Shown here piece after piece: positions 27,159 to 35,859 of a stretch of 64,000 bases of DNA; the first letter of the stretch is position 1; every line of letters begins with the position of its first letter. The translations under genes were made by a program, and so were the position numbers. Under the pieces are notes generated by a model. The model had not been told where the DNA came from. It was given only the letters and a program-made list of their open reading frames with translations, and searched no databases. The DNA is from Dromaius novaehollandiae (Eukaryota > Chordata > Aves > Casuariiformes > Dromaiidae), in contig NC_088102.1 of the NCBI RefSeq assembly GCF_036370855.1, positions 35,749,835-35,813,834 of the forward strand, given 5' to 3'.

Positions 27159-27272
27159 ATGCCGGCCTGGGCGGGCGGCTGCGGGGGCTCGACGATGGTG
27201 AAGTTTCTGGTGAGTTCTGGCTGCGCCCTGGCTGCGTCGGTGCTGCTCCGTCTGCGCGTCGGACCGCGGTGA
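27159..27272 (+). CDS. Upstream ORF in the SPRED1 5' leader (37 codons)
   Basis: An ATG at 27159 opens a 37-codon frame that stops with TGA at 27270-27272, seven nucleotides before the SPRED1 ATG at 27280. The first ATG has a weak context (C at -3, C at +4). A second in-frame ATG at 27195 has a strong one (A at -3, G at +4) and would give a 25-residue peptide. That shorter peptide starts M-V-K-F-L-V, has a hydrophobic Ala/Val/Leu-rich centre and ends R-V-G-P-R, loosely like a signal sequence. If the leader includes these ATGs, the short gap before the main start would limit reinitiation and lower SPRED1 translation. Whether the mature transcript includes them depends on the unknown transcription start. 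Confidence 0.45.
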   Translation: MPAWAGGCGGSTMVKFLVSSGCALAASVLLRLRVGPR

Positions 27273-27279
27273 GGAGAAA
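27273..27279 (+). promoter_or_regulatory. SPRED1: Spacer and start context for the SPRED1 ATG
   Basis: GGAGAAA precedes the ATG, giving A at -3 and A at +4, an adequate initiation context. The seven bases separate the upstream ORF stop from the main start. Confidence 0.5.
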
Positions 27280-27311
27280 ATGAGCGAAGAGACGGCGGCT
27301 TCTAACAACGA
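27280..27311 (+). CDS. SPRED1: SPRED1 coding exon 1 (codons 1-10 plus two bases of codon 11)
   Basis: This exon encodes the extreme N-terminus of SPRED1, a membrane-associated negative regulator of Ras-MAPK signalling that recruits neurofibromin to Ras. The sequence reads M-S-E-E-T-A-A-S-N-N and ends with GA, the first two bases of codon 11. That codon becomes GAT (Asp) when joined to the exon at 60692. From memory, human SPRED1 begins almost identically (MSEETATSDND), differing at residues 7 and 9. The start has A at -3, and the next in-frame residues match the family, so the start is secure. The exon is followed at once by a good donor, GA|GTAAGC. It lies inside a CpG island, as expected for the first exon of a widely expressed gene. 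Two upstream in-frame-to-each-other ATGs (27159 and 27195) belong to a separate upstream ORF. Confidence 0.93.
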
Positions 27312-27335
27312 GTAAGCAGCGCCCTGCGGCCCGCG

Positions 27336-27347
27336 GTGCGCGCGCGC

Positions 27348-27383
<36 letters not shown>

Positions 27384-27392
27384 GTGCGTGTG
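27336..27392 (+). repeat. (CG)n(TG)n alternating tract beside the exon 1 donor
   Basis: An almost unbroken purine-pyrimidine alternation, first CG then TG with a few CG steps near the end, begins about 25 bp inside intron 1. Such tracts favour left-handed Z-DNA when negatively supercoiled behind or near an active promoter. This structural property is established for CG/TG alternation; its use here is inference. Confidence 0.85.
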
Positions 27393-27886
27393 CCCGGGGG
27401 GGACACGCGTGTGCACGCACAGGCAGCGGTGCGGGCGGCCCCCCGCGCCGGCGGCCCCGAGCGCTGCCTTTGTGAGGGGCGTTTTGCGGGGCCGAGAGCC
27501 GGGACCGGAGCGGCGCGGTCCCGTTAAAACGTTGCCACAAACGGCGCAGGTAGCGGTGGTGTCCTGGAGGGGGGATTTCGGAGAGCCGAAGAGGTCTGTC
27601 GGCACACACCACCTCTGGTTATATCCTTTGCTTGCAGATACTTCACATGGAAGCTAGTGTGTGGGAGCTTCATTCTGCAGGAAACTGCTCCTGAATTTTA
27701 ATTGGATGAGTCAGTCAGTGTAAATACAGCTTAAACCTACCCTAAAGCCTCTTTTTTTTCTTTTAATGAGCACTTGGGACTTCTTTTTCTTTCTTTTTTT
27801 TTTTTTTCCTTAAGAGGAAGGGAACAGTTCAGTAATCTTTTAATATTTTTAATGTGGCTGGCTTGGAGGAAATCCAGAGCAGAACG

Positions 27887-27911
27887 TACGTGTGTGTGTG
27901 TGTGTGCGCGC
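27887..27911 (+). repeat. (GT)n microsatellite with CG end
   Basis: ACGTGTGTGTGTGTGTGTG continues into GCGCGCG. It is a second, shorter alternating tract about 500 bp further into intron 1. Confidence 0.8.
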
Positions 27912-28439
27912 GGGGGTATCTCTGTGCGTTCAGTCCGTCTTAAAAATAAATTTCGGGTAGGAGGAGATAAATATTTTTCAGAAGACATCGGAATTTTTTG
28001 TGACACTGAGAACCAGAAATACAAAGTATTTTAAAGACTCTTTTATTATCGGAAAGTTTAAGTGGTGGTTAAGGTTGATTACTACAGTCTCTGAGCATAA
28101 GCATAGCGATTTGCGATGTAGGTATTTGCTGTAACTTATTTTGTGAATGATATGACGGATCATAATGCCGAGACAGCCTTTGGCAGTGGTAAAGGACCAT
28201 TGTGTCCTTTGTCTTTTATTCTTCTAATAAACAGCAGTTTGATAATGGGCAGATTGATAGAATAAGAACCGGTTTCGAGAAGACGATGGTTTTTTTCGAA
28301 AAGAAAAATAGGTTTTTCATTTTAATGCATTCCTCTAAATAAAACATTTACACCTTAATGTAAGCTCCTTAACGAAGAAGTTTTGATCATTGAAGACAAA
28401 CACTGGTAAATCCTTCGGGAATAAAAGAGTACTTAAAAT

Positions 28440-28640
28440 GCTCAGCCCCGGTCTGTGGGGCTGCGTGCACCGAGAGCTGCTCGGGAAGGTGAATTGCTGC
28501 AGTGTCAGTAGAGCTGGAAGCTGAAGCCGCCGCCATATTTTCTTTTTTGTGAATCGCTCTAATTTGCATACCACAATCTCCATTCATAAAAACCAAAAAA
28601 AAAATTACTGTCATCACCGCTGACCTGCACCAAAACCTAC
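28440..28640. promoter_or_regulatory. Candidate intronic regulatory element with YY1-like and octamer motifs
   Basis: Within an otherwise AT-rich intron this segment is noticeably richer in GC. It contains GCCGCCATATTT (28529-28540), close to the reverse complement of the YY1 site. It also has an exact octamer, ATTTGCAT (28562-28569), the POU-factor consensus. An E-box, CACGTG, lies 160 bp beyond at 28802-28807. No experiment or alignment supports activity; the call rests on composition and motifs. Confidence 0.25.
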
Positions 28641-30627
28641 CCTGCACAGTGTGTAAAGCTGGTTTCTTGTGTGTTAGAGAACGGACTGGAGCAAGCAGTT
28701 TGCGGGTGAGGATTTTCGAGGACCTGCTGTATTAAAACATGCTGTTCGCTGCTTGTTGACACAGTTATGTGGGAAATATCAGCTCGGGGAGGTGCTGGGA
28801 GCACGTGATCTGCTCCATTCATAAAATACCTGGCTGTCCATTCACAGTGCAGTACAGTGTCTGCATTGAGCAGACTTGCAGATCAGACCTGCATGAGAAG
28901 AGGGAGACAGACAGACCAGGAGGTTTACCTTAGCGTGCAGTAGATAGGCAGCTTATAAGTGTGTGCATGGAGAAGTTGCTGTAAAATTAGGGGGAAGTTA
29001 TTTTTATGGTGTGTGTTTCTTTTTAATATAAAGGAGCATTGGTTCAGAAATACCTTTTCCTGATACAGTCTAGCACTTAAGCACAGAAAAGTTGTATTCA
29101 GAAGAAGTTAGACACTATTTCTGGAAAGAAAAATATTCTCGAAAATAAAATAATGAAAAACCAAGTAGTTAATAGGAACGTGACTTCAAGACAGTGTGCT
29201 AATCACTTTATGGTAACACACATTTTATTGAGCAATGCTAATCAGCATAAGCATGTTACTAGCACGGCACAGAAGTAAATCATAATATGGAAAAGAGATT
29301 TCACAGTTATCAAGTCAGTCATACCTAAGAATACTTCTGAAAATTTTGCTTCTTATAAAATACAAGTAACGCGTAAGACTAAGTGGATAGAAATCAGCAA
29401 TGAAATCATTTTTTGTCTGTTTCCTTTGAGAATTTTATGGCAGATTAGGTATCATCATTTCTGTTTAACCTGCGCCATGGCTGAAGAAATCTTTAACACA
29501 GGAGAAGAGAAAAATATTTTAATACGGCATAAGCTACTTAAAGGTCAATGCATTAATTTTGGTTTTAAATATTTTGAAATTATTGTTTAAAAATATTGAA
29601 TTAAACATAGTAATAAAGGATCACTAAAGCAGATGTAATTGCCTTGATCTAACTGTTTTGCAGTTGCCAGTGTTGAAACAGTGATGTGATGTTCATTGCT
29701 CACGAATACAGTGTTTCATTATCTTAAGAAATTATACTAAGGTGATCCTTAATTCTATGCTTTTTGAAGTGGAGGTTTTGTCATTAATGTAAGCAACGAG
29801 AATACCTGAAAGATCTTTAACCTTTACTTAAAATGACAAAGTTCATACCACAATATTCAGTGTGAGAAAATTCTGTGTTTTATACAGAGCTAAATGTATA
29901 TAACCTTACAAAGCACTATTGACGTCAGTACTTTTTCCTCTGTAGTTTTTTTTTTCTTTTCCTTTGGTGGTTAGAATATCAAAAGCAGTTCTAACTGAAA
30001 AATAAGAAAATATTTATCTTCTCAGTTTCCTTTGCTGTTTTGACAGCATTTTTTGGCAAAGATAGAATTGCTGTTCCCATTTGGATTTTTTTCACTTAGC
30101 AAAGGGAACGGTACTTTAAATGATGGGAAAATATGATTAAAAATCCAAAGAGACTGTTGAGGAAATTAGGCAGATCTATAAAATAAGATAAATTATATTT
30201 AAAGTTCAGTGTGTGTAACTTCATCAGTGTCTGATGTTATAAATGGCCTTGAATTCATTAACAAATCTCTTATCATGTAAGGGCTAATACGGGTACTTTG
30301 CAAGACATTTTCTGTCATTGTAGCAACCAGGAATATTCTGGTAATTGAGCATTACTCTTTGTTTGTAAAACTTCCTTTTACGGAATAAGATAAAGATTTG
30401 TGCTGTTTCGAGTGTGACTTCGGTTAATAATGTTAAATTTTCAATGTCTTTTTAAGTGTAATGTGTAGTGGGAAAAATCAATTACAAAGCTGCATTAAGT
30501 TTCTGACTAGGTTTCTTTTCGGCGATGAATGTATGAAAGGCAGCCTTATAAAATTCTTATTGCCATGGATGGATTTTCTTTGTTGATGGTTCGTGATTGC
30601 TTTTGTAAAGATTTCACTGTATGGTTT

Positions 30628-30745
30628 CATCAGTTAGGTATTAGTTAAATAAGAGTATTTCTCTACCTCTCCAGATACGTATTTTTCATCAGTTAGGTAT
30701 TAGTTAAATAAGAGTATTTCTCTACCTCTCCAGATACGTATTTTT
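30628..30745 (+). repeat. Perfect 59-bp tandem duplication in intron 1
   Basis: Two adjacent copies, 30628-30686 and 30687-30745, are identical. The unit begins CATCAGTTAGG and ends CAGATACGTATTTTT. A further TTT before the first copy also matches. Identity of both copies implies a recent duplication or an assembly artefact. Confidence 0.9.
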
Positions 30746-32477
30746 GTCGGTTTAACGTGGCTGATACAGAACAACCCCAAGGGATATGCACGAATATTAT
30801 CAGCTTTTAAACAGGAATTAGTAGGGTGCGTCACCACATATGTCAATTTAGTGTTCACGGAACTTAATACAATAACGTCAAAACAGGTCAGCAAGCACTG
30901 TAAAAAAATTCATGACTTGGTGGCAGATTTTGTTGCTGTCTAGAAACACGTCTGAATTTCAGCATTAGGTAAAACAGAATAAATGTTATGTTATGTGGTC
31001 CCTTTATGATAGGGATGAATGACCACAGGATTAAGATGGAGTCTGAGTTGCTCCTCTTGAAAATTAAGAGCAATACTTTATTGGCGCATTTACTTATTCT
31101 TGATGTTGCAGGTGAGTTCTTTCTCTTTGAAAAAAGTGAAAGCCTGTGCTCACCAATAATATTTTGAGTTGTTTTTACACACTGAATTTTTACGGATTCA
31201 GACTATCATATATTCATTTTTTTGCTGCATAAATTTGTCTAGGAAAATAAGTGTACCTATACTTAAGAGATCAAAGAAGCATTGAGGTTTACTAATGTGT
31301 CCAGCAACTTTTAGATTATGAAGATAAAGGGATTGTCAAGTTTTGATAATTTGAAACAGTAAAGCGGAATTAAATTTTTTAAAATAAAATACTTATTCAA
31401 TATGTGCATGTCTTTTTGAATATTCATGAGCATACTGTTTGTGCTTCAGTTATGTTTCAGAATTCCTTGTATTAATAATTGAAATATTGAAAGAGGAGCA
31501 TAAAAACCCAAGAAGCAAAGCCAACTAGTCTGTTTTTAGGAGTTGGGGAAATTGTAACACATTTCAGCAGACTAATTTTTTTCTGCTATTAGGAACATAT
31601 ATCGATGTCAAAATTCTTTATCCTTTAAGGAATTTGTGAAAAAAAATTACATGCTTTCCTTAAAAAAAAAAACACCTAACCAATTATATTAAATCATTGC
31701 TCTTCTGATACTTTTTCTTTTTGAGGGACTGTTAGTTTTATGAACTAATACTTGCTGTTTCTTTGGCTTTTTGTCTCACAATAATGTTTTGAAGGTGATG
31801 CTGAATTTACATGTTACGTAATCTGCAAGTCAAGGATTTAAAAAAAAAAATCCACAACGGATTCACCTTAGCAACATTCCTTGATTACTGTGATACTGCA
31901 GAAAAATGCTATCTGGATGTTTCAACATACTGGAGCCAGTGATAATATTTGAAAATGGAGGGTTTTCAGCATCTGTTTGTTTAAAGTCTAATGTGCTTGA
32001 ACTGTTAAAATGGTAGTGAGGATGTCAATGTATGCTTCAAAAGTAAAGACATTTCTCAAAAGAAATTAATCTTAACAATCAGAAATCACAGGATTAAAGC
32101 TGAGGGCATTCCTCGTGTTTTTTGGATAAACGCTGATACTTTTCTTTTTTTGTGTGTTCTTTAACCACTTCTGTGCATACCTGGAAGGATCATACATATT
32201 GCTTAGTTCATTGGAAGCACTGCTGATTTGATGGGATATGATAAACACCAGAAACAAGAAAGACTTTTCAGAATATTGATGCAAGGTGGAAAAAGGAGAC
32301 AAAGGAAGTATTTTTTTGTTTTGTTTTACTCCACTGATACAAAAAGATACAGCATTTAGTGTGCCTCATCTTTAATTGTGTTGCCCTAATGTTCAAACAT
32401 GCACTTTCCTCCTCTTGCTGTTCTTTCCTGAATGGAACATGTTGCAGTTTCCTAAAAGGAAGCTGAGAGATTGTTAG

Positions 32478-32540
32478 GAGCTGCCATGCTGTTGATGTTC
32501 AAAGATCTGTCTAGCCCAGTTTCTTTATGCATATGTTAAA
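32478..32540 (-). mobile_element. Short CR1-like fragment, reverse orientation
   Basis: CTGCCATGCTG followed by AAAGATCTGTCTAGCCCAGT resembles the same CR1 3' block found at about 18.1 kb ('gccatactggatcagaccaaagatccatctagcccagt'). Only some 60 bp are recognisable. Confidence 0.45.
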
Positions 32541-33427
32541 ATTGAACTATATTTGTCTTTTTTTTTCCTCTCTCAATTTCAATGTGTAACAACCCTTAAG
32601 CAAATAAATTTTCACTAGTACAATGTGGTGCACAATTACAAGCAATTCCAGTAGTTCGGTAAAACAAAAATGAAATGCATTTGTCATGGTTCCTCAAAAT
32701 AGAAAATCTGCTCCTTTTTTTTTTATTTCCCTTGAAAATGTGTGTTCCTTTTTCTGAAAGCACTTCTAGTTGTGAAGCACTTATTTAGTTATTGGTGATT
32801 AGCATGGTACCAATACTCAAAAAAAATTTACTGATTTTTTTACTTGAAGAGGAGAAACATTTGCAACATTTTTTGTGCATTTGGATACTTTGTTAGGTGT
32901 CTTGTAACCCGTAGTGGTATTCAGGAGAAATATTCTTCCTATTGTTTTGTTAGGGAAGGAAGGGGACTGGATGTTCTTCCGGGATGCTATATTAACAAAT
33001 ATTTGTAGACTTAAGATAAGGCAATCCATAGTTTTGTTACACTTTCCTGTATTTTATAAGAGGAAAAGAGTTTGTGTTTTTGACTGGGGGGTTGTTTGTT
33101 TTTACTAGATCATAGTTTAAGCACTAGCAAAGCTGTTGGCTGGTACTATTTTCTGTGGCTTTTGTTCATTGTTCATTTTGTTCATCATGTCTCATGTGGT
33201 AACATATATGTAAACATGGTATCCATCCTACTAGAAAAATATCTATACTAGAAATCAGTCTTTAAGTCCATGGTATTTCTGAACAACATTTCCTGGTAAA
33301 AACTAAGTAAACATTTTATGTGCATGTGTTTTCACATCTTTTCTAGTTTATCTTTTTTCATAAAATTCATGCTGATACTATCTATGGTATCAGTTTGTTA
33401 AGAGAATATCTTATTTTCCCTGTTTCT

Positions 33428-33470
33428 CTCTCTTGCATGTAGCAAGAGAGGAATTGGGGGGGGGGGGGGG
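33428..33470. repeat. Inverted repeat (9-bp arms) followed by a 15-G run
   Basis: CTCTCTTGC, a 5-nt loop ATGTA, then GCAAGAGAG make a perfect stem. After GAATT comes an uninterrupted run of 15 G (33456-33470). The run could form stacked G structures. Confidence 0.7.
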
Positions 33471-35842
33471 AGCCATTATATATGGTGAAGAACAGAAAAT
33501 GTGCATATAAGTGAGTACTAAAATTGATTATAAATGTAGCTCCAATGCAGTAATTACGGTCTTGCTACACGTAGTTGCAGGCTGTAATAACACTCCCAAT
33601 GCTCCAAATAAGGTGGGCAAAGTAAAAGAAATTGTTCGCAATATAATCATGGTAGATGCATCTGTACACACAAGGGGAGCACAAGCATTTTTTCCTATAA
33701 GAAATCACTGTCTTGTGATAGTAAACTAAGAGAGGGAAGATGTCATAGAAACTTAAGCAGTTCTTTCTGCATTGCTGACTGATATAAAACTTGTATTTAT
33801 AAGAAGATGTTTCTAATACATGCTATGCAAGAATTCCCAAAATGTGTGATGTCATAACATCTAAACATCATTTTAAAGTAGTGAAGGTGATTCTTTTTCC
33901 AGATATGTTCTTCCTTGTGTTTGAAAAGTGACTACTGCCACTTGTGATCGGGGGGGGGCAATGAAGTCCTGTAATCAGTACCTCTGCTTCAAAGAATCAA
34001 ACATTTCACCTGTTCAGAACATTTAAAGAAGTGACATAAGCCTATGCTTCGCTTCAATGTGGGTTTGTAAAAGCAGGCTTCATTAAAGCCTATGGAAAGA
34101 GTTGTCCTTTTCTATTTTTTTTAAAGTTACTCCAGAAAAACAGTACTGAGTAAATAGGTCTTCCCCAAGATGATTTGACAGCTGTTGACAATTACTGTTT
34201 TGTTTGACTTGTACTGACAAGTTGTGACATTTACTGAAGTTTGTTGAGGCAAAATGAAACTGACTGACTTGTTTCAGTTTTAGGAAAGTCAAATGCCATG
34301 AATATATAAATGAAGTGACAAGAAAAATCAAGAATTTCATTAATAAAACAAGAAATCACTGGAAGTTAGTGTAGTTCATTGGAAAATTGTTACTGAAACT
34401 GCCTTCCCTAAATAAAAATAGTTGGTAAGATGCATCTCTCAATAGGGATTCCTGCCTGTGATTTGTCTTTCAGAAATCATGCCGAACTGCTGTGATGAAG
34501 TGGTATAAACCTTGAGGGGAAGAAGTGATTCCTCTCTCTTTAACCTTTGGAGAAGATTAAATAAGGGTAGTGAAAGGTGGGATGGCAGAGACTGCTCCGA
34601 CTTAGGGATTTCCATGTAGCTTCCTAGAAACTTTGCAGCCTCTTGGAACTGGTGAAGTGCTCTGTGCCAGGTGTTTCTTGTTCTGTGCTTGGCGTGCTTC
34701 CTCTGGAGCACCGTACAGCGTGCCTTAATGAGAAGCCTGTGACTGAGGTAATGATCTCTGTATGCTGAGCCTGGAACAGGAGCGGTTTTGGGGAGGTTTT
34801 CGGAAGGCGTAATGAGACAAATTCAGGGTTTAAGGTTGAGTCCCATACACCTAAAATGGGAAATTCTGTTCTTGCCTAGGTAAGCAGCTATGTGCCAAAG
34901 CTGTATGTTTTTAATCACTAGTTACTATTGTTAATCACTGCGTTGGTCTGTGCTCTCTTCAGGACCAAGAATAGATTTGAAGCTCCCTGGTAGGGTGGAC
35001 TTCCTGCAGTTGTGTGTTTATGCCCTCTTCAGAGGACGGTTATCCATGTTGCTACGATTCCATTTGCAGTTCAAATGTTAGTGCCCTGTATAGCTAGAGT
35101 CATGCAAAGAGGTGGTTTTTCTGTCTCTCTTAGTTTAATTTTGCAGGATTTTTAAAAACCTTCATAAGCAATGATGATGATTGGTTCTACTGGTGGATGG
35201 AAGGAGTGTGCCAAGAGAATGTGAAGTTGTAAAATTAAATGCTCAACAGTTTTTAAGCTTTGGAACTGAGATCACTTGTGCAGTTATAATTGTTATGCCC
35301 ACGGGGTATGAATTTTGCTGATTTTGATAAGGCAGAAGAGCCAGGAATGTAATCAGATCACCTGGATTCTGCTCTCAAATTTTTAATGCTAGGAAACACC
35401 CTTTTTCTTTTTTCAGCCCCTTACCTCATTTGCCACTCATCCTGTGACAGAAATGAGAATTGGATCTTCTGATCACACACAGGTGATTCTATATAATTAA
35501 AGATGAATGTGCAAAATTCTGTTAATACTGATACCAGAAAGCAAAGCAAGTCTTTTGACAAGTTTATTAGATTTTTTTGGTTTTGGTTTCTGCAATTTTT
35601 TTTTCTAACTTTAGTGTTTAATCTTTGAGCTTCAACTGTGGGATATTTCAGGTATTAGTAGTGTTTACTGTAATTCTGTCCAGTGTTATATGTTGTTTCT
35701 TATATCCCTTCTGCTGAGCTGGATTTTTCATAATGCTTATCTAAAAGTTGGATTTCTTTTTTTCCTTCTTCTTTCTTTCAGTTTGGAAGCTCCTCTTTCT
35801 AGTGTAGCATGGAAGCTGTTTGAGGGAATAGTATGGTTTTTT

Positions 35843-35859
35843 AGTGTGTGTGTGTGTGT
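35843..35859 (+). repeat. Short (GT)n tract
   Basis: About eight GT units within T-rich intron sequence. Confidence 0.6.

Larger units (their letters stand above)
25680..27560. promoter_or_regulatory. SPRED1: CpG island containing the SPRED1 promoter and first exon
   Basis: Base composition switches abruptly from AT-rich flanks to very GC- and CpG-rich sequence. The stretch 25680-25900 is moderately rich, 25900-26100 dips, and 26100-27560 is extremely rich, with long CCG, GCCGC and CGCGC runs. Such islands mark vertebrate promoters with dispersed start sites. GC boxes are abundant, for example the CCCCGCCCC core within 26694-26706. A TGACG half-site lies near 26680. A weak TTAAAA at 26714-26719 is the nearest thing to a TATA box. 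The transcription start cannot be fixed from sequence alone, but it should lie between about 26.7 kb and the coding start. The island extends about 1.6 kb upstream of the ATG and only about 250 bp downstream, so a divergent upstream transcript is possible but unproven. Confidence 0.85.

Noticed and set aside
26284..27612. 442-codon open frame on the minus strand across the CpG island
   Set aside because: It is Arg/Pro/Ala/Gly-rich, includes a His-Thr stretch that is just the CA/TG microsatellite, and sits where GC content removes stop codons. It overlaps the SPRED1 exon on the opposite strand and has no domain.
35168..35270. ATGATGA ... CTGA spacing suggestive of a C/D box snoRNA
   Set aside because: No terminal stem, no internal C'/D' boxes and no guide complementarity that I can see.
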